A stretch of DNA of 32,944 nt from Candidatus Woesearchaeota archaeon (GTDB taxonomy: Archaea > Nanobdellota > Nanobdellia > Woesearchaeales > WJKL01), in the NCBI GenBank assembly GCA_019322815.1, contig JAHWIB010000009.1:1-32944 (forward strand), in the 5' to 3' direction. The notes beneath the pieces are model-generated. The model had not been told where the DNA came from and did not search any database. It saw only the letters and a program-made list of their open reading frames with translations. This document shows, in pieces, positions 1 through 8,799 of the stretch. The position numbers and the translations under genes were made by a program. How positions within the stretch are numbered: the stretch's first letter is position 1; every line of letters begins with the position of its first letter.

Positions 1-630
1 AGAAAATATGCAGAAAAAAAGATCATTGGATTGAATCATGACAATCCAGATGAAATCAAATGGGCAAAAGAACAAAGCGGCTATATTCTGCCTTTAGCTG
101 CAGGCATTCAAGTTGGTGAGGGATATAGAGAGGCTTTTGTACATGGATTAAGCCATAAGGCTGATCGTGCTATTATTGAATATTTAAGAGGAAAAGATGT
201 AGAAATAGTCCCTTTAGTAAGAGAGGAGTTAAAGGTAGAAAACAGAGCTATAGTATTTGCAAAGGGAGCTCTTAAACATAATGGTGTAGATCAATTAAAA
301 GAAGATTGCGCCTATAGCAGCTACAAATATGAGAAACATATGAGGAATAAAGCATTTTTTGATCCAGCAGAAATGTTTCAAGACAAATATTTCTTTACAA
401 GAGCTGAAAAAGCAATTGAACTTATTGAAAGTGGTGTAACTCTAGATGATCTGGAAAAAAAATTAGCAGAATCAGATGAAAAAATTGTAGAATGTATGTC
501 TGGCAAGATACATGCAATAAAACCTTCTTTAGTTATAGTGCATGACTCATTTGCACCAAAATTAGCTGAAGAATGTCACGGCTATAGGCTTATCAGATCT
601 CCTTTTGTAAAGGAACGAAAGGGTGAATAA
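1..630 (+). CDS. Hypothetical protein, 5' end outside window
   Basis: The frame is open from base 1 with no in-frame ATG near the left edge, so the true start lies upstream; the TTG at 31 is not a convincing start. The visible ~209 residues look soluble, mixed alpha/beta and rich in Lys and Glu, with no signal peptide or membrane segment. I see no catalytic motif that I recognise; conserved-looking patches are LPLAAGIQVGEGY near the start and LVIVHDSF near the end. It is the first visible gene of a tightly packed rightward operon: its stop lies inside the GGTGA ribosome binding site of the next gene. Function unknown. Confidence 0.75.
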   Translation, partial: RKYAEKKIIGLNHDNPDEIKWAKEQSGYILPLAAGIQVGEGYREAFVHGLSHKADRAIIEYLRGKDVEIVPLVREELKVENRAIVFAKGALKHNGVDQLKEDCAYSSYKYEKHMRNKAFFDPAEMFQDKYFFTRAEKAIELIESGVTLDDLEKKLAESDEKIVECMSGKIHAIKPSLVIVHDSFAPKLAEECHGYRLIRSPFVKERKGE

Positions 631-632
631 AA

Positions 633-1121
633 ATGGATAATGAAAAAAGACCGCATAAACAAATAGAAGAATTGGTTGCTAATTTTAAAGAAGTTAAAAG
701 ATTTTATGATCAAGGACAGTTTTGTGGTGGAATTGCTACTAAGTTAGAAGCAGAAGAAGGAGTCAATATTATAGTGCAATATGATAATAGAAAAGGACAT
801 GCATTTTGTTTTTCTGCAAGATGTATCGCTGTTTCTCCTTTATCCTCAATAGAATATGAAAGCATTGTTCTAGATTTTTCTGAAGCAGACAAAGATCGTT
901 TTGATTTAAGAGGAATGGATGGAAAAGTTACCGCAACAATACCTGTTGACAAAGAAAGCAGAAGAGAATCACCAGAACCAAATTTTGAAGGAAATCTATA
1001 TTCTCAATTTTGGGAAAAAGATGGAATAGAAGTTCTTGAAATAACATACCAATCTAAAGAGCTGGCAGACCAGTATAGAAAGGCAGCAAAAGCTTTTGGT
1101 GAAAAAAAGCAAGGTCTCTAA
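633..1121 (+). CDS. Hypothetical small soluble protein
   Basis: 162 residues, starting at ATG 633 behind a GGTGA site at 622-626 that overlaps the upstream stop, so translation is probably coupled. No membrane segment or known motif is visible. The middle looks beta-rich (GVNIIVQYD, AFCFSARCIAVSPL). The N-terminus MDNEKRP and an internal PLSSIEYESIV resemble MENEKKP and PLEDIESYEIV of the protein at 4677-5030 in the same operon, so the two may be distant paralogues; this is a by-eye similarity only. Function unknown. Confidence 0.75.
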   Translation: MDNEKRPHKQIEELVANFKEVKRFYDQGQFCGGIATKLEAEEGVNIIVQYDNRKGHAFCFSARCIAVSPLSSIEYESIVLDFSEADKDRFDLRGMDGKVTATIPVDKESRRESPEPNFEGNLYSQFWEKDGIEVLEITYQSKELADQYRKAAKAFGEKKQGL

Positions 1122-1134
1122 AAGGTAAATGAAA

Positions 1135-1632
1135 ATGAAAATTGCAATATATAGTACAGAAGATCTAAACAAGATTAGTCATGATTTGTTAGGAGCTGGT
1201 GGATTTGCAGGAAAAGATGGATTTGAATTCAGTTGTGTACCTCTTTGGAATATGATTGATACAAGAGTGCAAATTCCAGTAGAAGAAGGTTCAAGAGATT
1301 ATATTGGGTTTTCTGATTCGATTTGTATTAAAAATGATTTTCGCAGTGAACCAAATCAATTTTGGTATCATGTCACTAGATCCAAAGTTGTTTTTCTTGA
1401 AAGACATGGTGAATATAAAAGAGAAGATTTAGGAACTTTGGTCCTGCATGCAAAAGCAAAATATGAGGCAGAAGATGAAAAACCAAAAGAAGCAAGATAT
1501 ATCTTTGAATTAGAGCCAACAAAAGCTGCTTTCTGCGCAATGCTGTATGGTGAAGATAGACCTGAACTTCAAACAGTAATGAATTATCTTACGGCTAATC
1601 TAGGAATAGAACCAACTGTTCTTGAAAGGTGA
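1135..1632 (+). CDS. Hypothetical protein
   Basis: Two in-frame ATGs exist, 1129 and 1135. I chose 1135 because the AAAGGTAA site at 1121-1128 then sits at the same spacing as the ribosome binding sites of the neighbouring genes, while 1129 would be only about two bases away. The product is about 165 residues, soluble, beta-rich in the middle and helical at the end, with no recognisable motif. The gene follows its neighbour by 13 bases, and its own stop is embedded in the binding site of the next gene (GGTGATTAAAAATG), consistent with coupled translation. Function unknown. Confidence 0.75.
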   Translation: MKIAIYSTEDLNKISHDLLGAGGFAGKDGFEFSCVPLWNMIDTRVQIPVEEGSRDYIGFSDSICIKNDFRSEPNQFWYHVTRSKVVFLERHGEYKREDLGTLVLHAKAKYEAEDEKPKEARYIFELEPTKAAFCAMLYGEDRPELQTVMNYLTANLGIEPTVLER

Positions 1633-1638
1633 TTAAAA

Positions 1639-1941
1639 ATGGAAAAATATGATTTGTATCTGTGTGTAAAAAGAGGAGATGTAAAACTAGAGTTTGAAGG
1701 AAAAGTAACTCTTCCAGGCTTAGCTGGATTAGTTAAAACACTGGCTATAAGGAACAAAGAAGCAGAAAATCAAGAAGCTCCAGAACCAGCAGCTTCAGGC
1801 AAACCAAAACTAACTCCAGAAGCAGCTTACAGATTTCTAAGAAGGGGGAAAGACTATGGTTGGTTTAAGGAGAGATATGACTGCAAAAAGATGGAGGTTG
1901 CAGGATATAAAGCAGCTTTGACAAGAAAAAATGGAGGATGA
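1639..1941 (+). CDS. Small protein with possible C-terminal HTH
   Basis: 100 residues. The first ~35 residues are beta-strand-like (LYLCVKRGDVKLEFEGKVTL), followed by an Ala/Glu/Pro-rich linker around 45-58. Residues ~59-100 (LTPEAAYRFLRRGKDY, then GYKAALTR) fit a short helix-turn-helix whose last helix resembles the recognition helices of other HTH segments in this window (compare SAAGYVLKTNG in the next gene). DNA binding is inference. It starts behind GGTGA at 1628-1632 and overlaps the next gene by 11 bases. Confidence 0.7.
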   Translation: MEKYDLYLCVKRGDVKLEFEGKVTLPGLAGLVKTLAIRNKEAENQEAPEPAASGKPKLTPEAAYRFLRRGKDYGWFKERYDCKKMEVAGYKAALTRKNGG

Positions 1942-3898
1942 AAATATTATTACAGGACTGGAGAAGGTATTAAGAGAACAGGCAGATTCATTTGTCTCAA
2001 AATTAGAGGAAATAAACAAGCAGAGATCAGAAGCGTTTTCTCCATTCCAGGAATACCTAGAAGAGGAAACAAAGAAACTTATTGAAACTCCTCCATCTAA
2101 CAGGTACTTTAATGATATCATTACATCTCTGCAGGAAATAGAGGAAAAACTAACAAAAGGGCAGCAGGAATACCAAACAGTTCTTAAAAATATGCATGAA
2201 ATTGAACAAAGCGCTTTTGGAGAATACAGAGCAGCTGTCTGCGAAGCATTTAAAGGTGCATTTGAGCAGGTTTTTGGACAATTAAGAGAAAGAAACAATA
2301 TGCTGTCTGAGATATCTTCTCATCATTCTTTTGAAGATGTGCTGCAGTCATTGAAAGATGAACTAGAACAATTAGAAAGTGTTGAAGAACAAATGGCTGC
2401 TTTAGGAGACGATAACCCTGTTGCACAAGTATACAACCTAAGAAAAAAAGAAGTTGCAGAAAGATTAGAGTTATTAGAAACAAAAAAATCAGAAGCAACT
2501 TCTCCTATATATTTTCCAGTTTATATTGAAGCATGGAACAAAGGACAAAAGATAGATTATGCAGTTAATGCTGGTGTTTCTGAATTATTTGAACAAGCAC
2601 TAAAAACTGTACTTAAAGATTTAGGAAGAAACAGCCCTACAATAAGAGAAGGAGATTTTACACATTCTGTAATGACAGGAACTGTAAATGGTGGAGGAAT
2701 AGTTCCCCTGCTGGAAGAAGAATTAGAAAAGCCAGAATATGACGGCCTGAGAGTGGCAAATATAATTCCAAAGTATTTTGTTATCCCTTCCTCCACCAAA
2801 CAGCTTCTTGACTGGCATGAACAGGCAAAAAAAGCAGCAGAAAGAAAATATACAGCGAAAGAAGTAAGTGAAATTCTAGGAATATCACCTAGTACTCTAG
2901 ATAATATTCTTTATATCCATAGAAGAGAAATCTTAGATCAGCATACTGTTAAAGAAAGAAATAGAAGACTTATTACACAATCAGGATTAGATGCAATAAA
3001 AAAATATCGTGAAAAACATTCAGGAAGCTCTACTGTCTCTCCAATAAGACATAAAAAATTAACTAGAAATGAAAAGATAATAAAGATGTATAGAGAGGGA
3101 ATGTCTCTTAGAGAGATAGGAGAAGAATTTAATATTACTCCTTCAGCAGCAGGATATGTTCTAAAAACTAATGGAGTTTTTACTAAAAATAGGATAAGTA
3201 AACATTTCATTTCATTAAAAGATATAAAATCAGCACAATTTTATGGAGTTCCAAAATTTCCAAAATCTCAGATAAGAGATAATATGTTCTTGCAGATGAT
3301 TGACTGCTTAGATGAAAATCAAGAAGTTTATTATCTAGGATTAGAAGGGCCTAATTTCAGCAGTTATATAGAATTAGCAGATATCATGGATGTTAATCCA
3401 GACAAAAGCTTGGTTGCAGAACATAATAGAAATGCATACAATATGATGGATTCATTTGTAAGAAATCACGATGCAATAGAGGGAGGAGAAATCTTTGATG
3501 GACTTAATCTTTATTATGGAGATCTATCTAATGCTTTAGATCATCATAGAGATAAGAAATTCAATTTTGTTAATTTGGATTATATGGGTCCATTCAGCAA
3601 GGAAAAGGTAGAGACGATAAGAAAATTATTCCAAGAAAAAAGATTTATGGAGCAGTCTGTTCTATATATAACAGTAAGCAACCATCCTAGGGATATTAAG
3701 AAAACAGAATTAGAGAAATCTCTGCCAGAAGCAGTTAGAGATGAAGTTCAAAAATCAGGCCAGCATAATGCTATAAAGATGCTTCTTGATGATTTTGCTT
3801 CTATGAATGATTATATAGTAACAGAGCTAAGCATACAAGAATACAAGTGCAGAAAGACTCCAATGATGTTTATGAGCTATAAGGTGGCTAAAAGATGA
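1931..3898 (+). CDS. Coiled-coil / double HTH / methyltransferase-like protein
   Basis: 655 residues in four visible parts. Residues 1-190 are strongly helical and charged, likely coiled coil. About 305-360 (KYTAKEVSEILGISPSTLDNI) is a MerR/excisionase-like winged helix, and about 375-415 (MYREGMSLREIGEEFNITPS) a second HTH. Residues ~445-655 fit a Rossmann methyltransferase layout: LGLEGPNFSS (469-478) as a glycine loop, LVAEHN with acidic Glu497, YYGDLSNAL (528-536), and NLDYMGPF (548-555) where class I methyltransferases carry a catalytic (N/D)PPY-type loop. The Gly-rich SAM loop is atypical, so activity is unproven. ATG 1931 has no clear ribosome binding site; GGAGG lies just downstream at 1933-1937, so the real start could differ. 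Its stop overlaps the next start as ATGA. Confidence 0.8.
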   Translation: MEDENIITGLEKVLREQADSFVSKLEEINKQRSEAFSPFQEYLEEETKKLIETPPSNRYFNDIITSLQEIEEKLTKGQQEYQTVLKNMHEIEQSAFGEYRAAVCEAFKGAFEQVFGQLRERNNMLSEISSHHSFEDVLQSLKDELEQLESVEEQMAALGDDNPVAQVYNLRKKEVAERLELLETKKSEATSPIYFPVYIEAWNKGQKIDYAVNAGVSELFEQALKTVLKDLGRNSPTIREGDFTHSVMTGTVNGGGIVPLLEEELEKPEYDGLRVANIIPKYFVIPSSTKQLLDWHEQAKKAAERKYTAKEVSEILGISPSTLDNILYIHRREILDQHTVKERNRRLITQSGLDAIKKYREKHSGSSTVSPIRHKKLTRNEKIIKMYREGMSLREIGEEFNITPSAAGYVLKTNGVFTKNRISKHFISLKDIKSAQFYGVPKFPKSQIRDNMFLQMIDCLDENQEVYYLGLEGPNFSSYIELADIMDVNPDKSLVAEHNRNAYNMMDSFVRNHDAIEGGEIFDGLNLYYGDLSNALDHHRDKKFNFVNLDYMGPFSKEKVETIRKLFQEKRFMEQSVLYITVSNHPRDIKKTELEKSLPEAVRDEVQKSGQHNAIKMLLDDFASMNDYIVTELSIQEYKCRKTPMMFMSYKVAKR

Positions 3899-4674
3899 AA
3901 AGATCACCAGAAGAAGAAAAAACAATGCGTGAAGCTCGTAAATTTCTTGAAGAGGGTTACCCAGATACATTTTTGCCTCAAGAAGATGAAAAAGCATTGA
4001 GAGAAATAGTTGATAGTATATGTGATAGTCCTTACTGCAAAAAGGTTTTAGGGATTTTAGAAACTGAATCTTACATTAAGTGGTTATCACCTATGATGGG
4101 AGTTGAACCACCATCTCCTCCAGCAGAAGCTAATGAAGCAGAGAAAAAAGAGTGGCGAGAGGATTTCAAAGAAAATATGGATTATTTGAATGAATTATGG
4201 GTAGGTATTAACGGGCTTAAATTCTCAGATGAAAGGCTCACTAGATTAAGCAAAGTTGATGAATACAATCTAATCAAGATCAGCTATGCATTACTATTGA
4301 CACAAAAACAAGGTTATTCTTTTGAACTTGCTAACTGGGAGAGAGATGAAGAATGGTATAATAATGAATATAAAAATAGTGGAGTCAATTTGCAGTTTCT
4401 CAAAGATATAAAAAATCCTAAAGAAAATATAGAAACATCTCTTTTTGCAGAACTAACTAAAGATGATCATTCCATCTATCTAGTACATAAAACAAGAGGA
4501 AGTGATGCAACTCGTTCTTTTTTATTGGCAGACAAAGATTTAACAGAAGCACATGTATTGATCCCAAGCTTCTATGAAGATTCAAACTTGTATGTAAGTG
4601 CAAAGTGGAGAGAATTGCTGTCTGACACTATAGAAAAATATCTTGGAGCACAAAACCAAGAAAAAAGTGAATAA
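3895..4674 (+). CDS. Hypothetical acidic helical protein
   Basis: 259 residues, soluble, predominantly helical and rich in Glu/Asp/Lys, with no recognised motif. The N-terminal 40 residues are highly charged; the C-terminal 70 residues look more globular (SIYLVHKTRGSDATRSFLLA, then AHVLIPSFYED). The start overlaps the upstream stop (ATGA) and is preceded by AAGGTGG at 3881-3887. The stop is again fused to the next binding site (AGTGAATAAAAATG). Position in the operon suggests it works with the methyltransferase-like protein. Function unknown. Confidence 0.75.
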   Translation: MKRSPEEEKTMREARKFLEEGYPDTFLPQEDEKALREIVDSICDSPYCKKVLGILETESYIKWLSPMMGVEPPSPPAEANEAEKKEWREDFKENMDYLNELWVGINGLKFSDERLTRLSKVDEYNLIKISYALLLTQKQGYSFELANWERDEEWYNNEYKNSGVNLQFLKDIKNPKENIETSLFAELTKDDHSIYLVHKTRGSDATRSFLLADKDLTEAHVLIPSFYEDSNLYVSAKWRELLSDTIEKYLGAQNQEKSE

Positions 4675-4676
4675 AA

Positions 4677-5030
4677 ATGGAAAATGAAAAAAAACCAATA
4701 TCTGAAATACAAAGTGATGCAAAACTATTAGATCTTGTTTTAATTGAAATTCCTTCATCTGTTCAAACTTGTGTTGTTCACAACGGAATGGATTATGCAT
4801 CTGGATTTTATATTGGTGTTAAAGATAATCAGCTTTTCTTAAGCAGAACACAAAAAAGAGCATATGGACCTGTAGATCTTTATGGTTATCCTCTTGAAGA
4901 TATTGAATCATATGAAATAGTTAAAAGATATACATTTAATCCTAATGATGGAATTGATTATGTTCTTGCAGAAATATTAGGAATCATAAAAGTAGAAGGT
5001 GAACAAAATGACAATATATCAAAAAATTAA
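4677..5030 (+). CDS. Hypothetical small beta-rich protein
   Basis: 117 residues. The central segment (SGFYIGVKDNQLFLSRTQ ... PLEDIESYEIVKRY) alternates short strands and could form a small beta-barrel, but no family is certain. The first seven residues and the PLEDIESYEIV patch resemble the protein at 633-1121. The gene ends 23 bases inside the next gene. ATG 4677 is preceded by AGTGA. Function unknown. Confidence 0.7.
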   Translation: MENEKKPISEIQSDAKLLDLVLIEIPSSVQTCVVHNGMDYASGFYIGVKDNQLFLSRTQKRAYGPVDLYGYPLEDIESYEIVKRYTFNPNDGIDYVLAEILGIIKVEGEQNDNISKN

Positions 5031-5316
5031 GGATGCATATCAGACAATTCCTTTGAAAATCAAAGCAGGTGCTGCAGCAGTTGTACTATTGGGAGCATTT
5101 GCAGGAGGAGTTAAAGTAGGATATAATATAAGAAGTCATGAACAGTATAAGAGAGGATATATAGATGGAGCAACAGATGCTCTAGAAACAGAAGTTAAAG
5201 AACTTAGACAGGAAGTAGAAGAGCTAAATCTTGAAAAATTTCTAAAAGAACCAGTAAAAGATGAAAAACCAGCTCCAAGAATGAGAATATATAGATCTCC
5301 TCAATGTTCTGTATAG
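5008..5316 (+). CDS. Small single-pass membrane protein with coiled coil
   Basis: I place the start at ATG 5008 because GGTGA lies at 4999-5003; an in-frame GTG at 4999 overlaps that binding site and is unlikely to be the start. The product is 102 residues: a basic N-terminus, one hydrophobic span at about 19-39 (KAGAAAVVLLGAFAGGVKVG), then a charged heptad-like helix at about 55-78 and a Pro-rich tail ending CSV. The gene overlaps the upstream gene by 23 bases and is the last of the first operon. It may be a membrane anchor for its neighbours (inference). Confidence 0.75.
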   Translation: MTIYQKIKDAYQTIPLKIKAGAAAVVLLGAFAGGVKVGYNIRSHEQYKRGYIDGATDALETEVKELRQEVEELNLEKFLKEPVKDEKPAPRMRIYRSPQCSV

Positions 5317-5347
5317 TTACCATCAGTTAGTAATGAATATGCGCAAC

Positions 5348-5356
5348 CTTTATATA
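5348..5356 (+). promoter_or_regulatory. TATA box for 5374-10686 operon
   Basis: CTTTATATA lies about 22-26 bases before ATG 5374, which predicts a leaderless transcript starting near the ATG. It sits in the 57-base gap that separates the two rightward operons. Confidence 0.6.
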
Positions 5357-5373
5357 CTACTAAACATGATAAT

Positions 5374-5811
5374 ATGGCAAGCTCAATAACAAATATCGTG
5401 GAAAAAGCTGAAAAGCTAGAAGAAATATTTCCTAATATAGGCTTAAAATATTTAGTTGAATACAGGAAATTCAATCTAGCAAAAAAAAGAGCTTTCTGCG
5501 AATATGAAGGATATTGTTGCTTATTGGATGAAGAAGGGGGGTCAATAAGTGATTGGATAAGATCATTTCAAAACGAAAAAAGATTCAAAAGAGTCTATAG
5601 ATCAATAGTTAATGATCATCTAGAAGAAGCAGCAGAAAAAGAGCAGCTAAAACCTTCAACAAGAGAGATGCTCAAGCAAGTATTAGAATACGGCAAAGAG
5701 CATAACTTTGATGTCACTATGATTCCAATAGTGGTTGAAGACGGATTATACAGAAGGTTTAGTATGATCCTTCCAGATGATACAAGAATACCATTAAAAT
5801 ATTCAATATAA
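5374..5811 (+). CDS. Hypothetical protein, first gene of second operon
   Basis: 145 residues, soluble, helical N-terminus and a more strand-like C-terminus (FDVTMIPIVVEDGLYRRFSMIL). Cys residues at CEYEGYCC are the only notable cluster. The start is supported by the TATA box placed for a leaderless transcript. The stop abuts the ribosome binding site of the next gene, so it is probably co-transcribed with the large kinase-like protein. Function unknown. Confidence 0.75.
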   Translation: MASSITNIVEKAEKLEEIFPNIGLKYLVEYRKFNLAKKRAFCEYEGYCCLLDEEGGSISDWIRSFQNEKRFKRVYRSIVNDHLEEAAEKEQLKPSTREMLKQVLEYGKEHNFDVTMIPIVVEDGLYRRFSMILPDDTRIPLKYSI

Positions 5812-5820
5812 GTGAAAATT

Positions 5821-8793
5821 ATGGCAAATCCATCAAAATTAGAAGCACAAATTTTGGAAGAAGCAAGGGAACAATTAGGATCACTACAAAAAATTAGCCC
5901 TGCTGAAATAACTGCACTTACAGAGCACTGGAAATATCAAATGAGACTTCTTTTTACTGGTGTTTGTACGCCTTCAGATAAAGTTGAAACAAGAGACCAA
6001 AATAAATTTTTAGATCATTTTTCGACTACATGCGAAGAAAATGGAGTTAATGCTGCAGCTGAATATGCAATATGGTTTGATAAAGTTATGATTCATGAAA
6101 ATAATAGGGTGCCAATTAAATATCCACAAACAATTATGGACATTAAGGGTGTTTTTGATAATCTTTTATCAAGATATTCTGCTGAATTTGGAATAAGTGT
6201 TCCAGAAAAATTTGACAGGACGTTTCTTCCAGTTGATTTTGAGGGAGATCCTATTAATTGTAAAACTCAAAGAGATAGAGGAAGAGTACAAAAAGTAAGA
6301 GTATCAGTTCCAGGAGAAATCCAAAATAGAGGAGTTATACTAAAATTAGAACCTACAATGGAAGAATGTGTTGGCGAATACAATTTTATGGTTGCACATT
6401 CTATAATAGGATATCCTGTAGTTGAAGTAATATATGGAAATGAAAAAACACAATTAATCACAACTCCATTATGTGGTCATGATTATACAGACATTGTTAG
6501 TACATCTGATATTGATGAAAAGAAAAGAAGAGCAAAAAAAGCAATAGCAACTAATTTTGCAATTTCTATTGATGTTACAAGAAGATTAAACAGCCTTGAA
6601 GAAGTATTAAGAAAAGAAGGAAGAAGACTTGAGGATATAAAAGAACCAAAAGATGAGCTTAAAGATGAAATTGAATTTGCAGAACAGCTTGGATCAATTG
6701 CAGTAAGGACAAGAAAAAATAGATCATCCTTTGATCTTGATCAAGATAATAATTTCACAGAAGCCAGGCTAAGAAATGATTTTTATGCAAGATATGATAA
6801 AACATTTGGAACCTCCTTATCAACAACTCAAGCGCAAAGAATAGACAAAACTGTTGAAACTTACAAAAGAGCAATGCTTCCATTGCTTAATGAGATGCAG
6901 AAATTTGTTATCCATGGAGACTTTCATCCTGGAAATGTATTGACTGGAAATGGGGATACAAAAAAAGCACTTATCTTTGATTTTAAATCTTATTGGGGGC
7001 CTTTAGTTTTTGATGTTGCAGAATTCCTTGGAAGATTAGAATTAAACGAAAGAGATACAGAAGAAATATTGCATGATATATATCATGGAAACGAAGAATT
7101 CTTAGGAATTGCAGATATGTGCAGACAGGCAGACATTCCTTATGCAAGTTATGAAAGATTCAAGCATGATTATGATATTGCAACAATTGATACCTCATTG
7201 AGAAATGCGATGGTTCATTTAAGCCATTCTCAGATCGAATTAAACAAAGGAGAAAAAGCAGATCAAAGCAGAGTGCGAGAATTGACTGAAAAAGCATCTT
7301 TATATTATTCAAGAGCATTGAAAAAGATGGATGATTATTCTGAACAGCATCCAGAATTCAGAGAATTATCAAGATCAATACAAGAAGATGTAAGAGATTT
7401 AATGCAGGGAAGACTTAAAAGAGTTACAATAACTGAAGATACACAAGTAGGAGCAACGATCCAAACTTCAGGATTATCTGTTATAGGGTTATGGGATGAA
7501 GAAGATGAAGAAAAAGAACTAATGGATGAAGTTGGCACTAAAAGAGGACCAGCAGAAGATCTTCCATATGACCCATGGACGAATATAGCAGAAATTCTAA
7601 GAAGAGAAGGATATAATCCTTCTGATAAAAGATTTGAAGGAATAAGAGCATGGGCATTGGAAGTTTATACCCAAAGTGTTCTTTCAGATAGTCATCCAGA
7701 TAATGGAGATATGTTTAGAGACAGGAAAAAAGCAGCTAGGGAATATAAAAAACATCTTCAAGGATTACCTATAAATCTTCAAAAAGAATTGTTTGCAGCA
7801 GGAGTTTTCTCAAGTATGGGAAGACCACTAAATCCAGTACGAAGGTCACCATCTCATCTAAGAGGATTAGATGATAAATTAAGAAAAGCAAAAGAAGGAG
7901 TTCCGGATGAAAATCATGAACCAACAATGGATATGGCGATTGAACTTGTAAGCCAAGCATTAAGAGAAAATCCTAAACTTGTTAACAAAGAAGGAAACTT
8001 TATCTATGTAAAAGATCTTAAGAAAAATAGGACTATTAAAGTAAAAGCAGAATATTCTGGAAATGGAAATTATCTTTTACATACTGGATTTGAGTCTATG
8101 CAAGGTAGAGTTTTAGCAGTTGAAGAAAAAGAGCCTCATGGTGATTTTAATGTTTTGAAATATGCAAATCCTTTTGATTCACAATTTGAGTTTAGAGGAG
8201 AAACTCAGGATAAAATTCAATTTGAAGATGTAAGCAAAGGAATACACTATGATGTTTTCAAAAATAGACCAAATGGAAATGTTTTTGTTCAAGCATTTGA
8301 CAGAGTCTACGAAGTTAATGTTAGAGAAGGATTTGTACATGGAGCAGAATATTTGCATCCTGTAATGCATCCTAAAATTCCTATTCCAAAAGAATCTACC
8401 TTAGAATTAGATAGGGTAATGAGATCAATAGAAAGATCAGTAAGATCAGATGAAAAAGAAGTTGCTTATTTAGAAGATATAAGACATATTCTTATGTTAG
8501 AAGCAATTTCTGAAATGTATTTAGCCAGAAATAGAAATAAAACTGAAATAACAGTTTTAGGGCCGCAAGATCTTCTTAGTACTTTAGCAGCAGACGGCAG
8601 ATTAAATACTGAAAAAGAAAAAGCAAGAGCTGAAAAACAAGACAGAATAGGATATCAAATAAAAAGAATAATTTATCATGACGGGGGAATATCAAAAAAA
8701 GTAATAAAAATACCTTCACAATTTGGAACAAATCCAACAAGATTACTTTATGAGCCTCAAACTAAAATGTTAAAAGCTAAATCAAGATGGTGA
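5821..8793 (+). CDS. Large protein with APH-type kinase domain
   Basis: About 990 residues from ATG 5821; AGTGA at 5811-5815 has the usual spacing, so the in-frame GTG at 5812 is more likely part of that site. Residues ~140-440 match the phosphotransferase (APH/choline kinase-like) fold: GVILKLE with Lys175 as candidate ATP-binding lysine, catalytic loop VIHGDFHPGN (363-372; Asp367, Asn372), and metal-binding IFDFKS (Asp387). These key residues are intact, so it is probably an active kinase; the substrate cannot be read from sequence. The ~550 C-terminal residues have no motif I know and no membrane span, with a charged coil around 430-530 and strand-like segments around 720-840. Followed closely by a membrane-protein gene. 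Confidence 0.8.
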   Translation: MANPSKLEAQILEEAREQLGSLQKISPAEITALTEHWKYQMRLLFTGVCTPSDKVETRDQNKFLDHFSTTCEENGVNAAAEYAIWFDKVMIHENNRVPIKYPQTIMDIKGVFDNLLSRYSAEFGISVPEKFDRTFLPVDFEGDPINCKTQRDRGRVQKVRVSVPGEIQNRGVILKLEPTMEECVGEYNFMVAHSIIGYPVVEVIYGNEKTQLITTPLCGHDYTDIVSTSDIDEKKRRAKKAIATNFAISIDVTRRLNSLEEVLRKEGRRLEDIKEPKDELKDEIEFAEQLGSIAVRTRKNRSSFDLDQDNNFTEARLRNDFYARYDKTFGTSLSTTQAQRIDKTVETYKRAMLPLLNEMQKFVIHGDFHPGNVLTGNGDTKKALIFDFKSYWGPLVFDVAEFLGRLELNERDTEEILHDIYHGNEEFLGIADMCRQADIPYASYERFKHDYDIATIDTSLRNAMVHLSHSQIELNKGEKADQSRVRELTEKASLYYSRALKKMDDYSEQHPEFRELSRSIQEDVRDLMQGRLKRVTITEDTQVGATIQTSGLSVIGLWDEEDEEKELMDEVGTKRGPAEDLPYDPWTNIAEILRREGYNPSDKRFEGIRAWALEVYTQSVLSDSHPDNGDMFRDRKKAAREYKKHLQGLPINLQKELFAAGVFSSMGRPLNPVRRSPSHLRGLDDKLRKAKEGVPDENHEPTMDMAIELVSQALRENPKLVNKEGNFIYVKDLKKNRTIKVKAEYSGNGNYLLHTGFESMQGRVLAVEEKEPHGDFNVLKYANPFDSQFEFRGETQDKIQFEDVSKGIHYDVFKNRPNGNVFVQAFDRVYEVNVREGFVHGAEYLHPVMHPKIPIPKESTLELDRVMRSIERSVRSDEKEVAYLEDIRHILMLEAISEMYLARNRNKTEITVLGPQDLLSTLAADGRLNTEKEKARAEKQDRIGYQIKRIIYHDGGISKKVIKIPSQFGTNPTRLLYEPQTKMLKAKSRW

Positions 8794-8799
8794 GATAAA

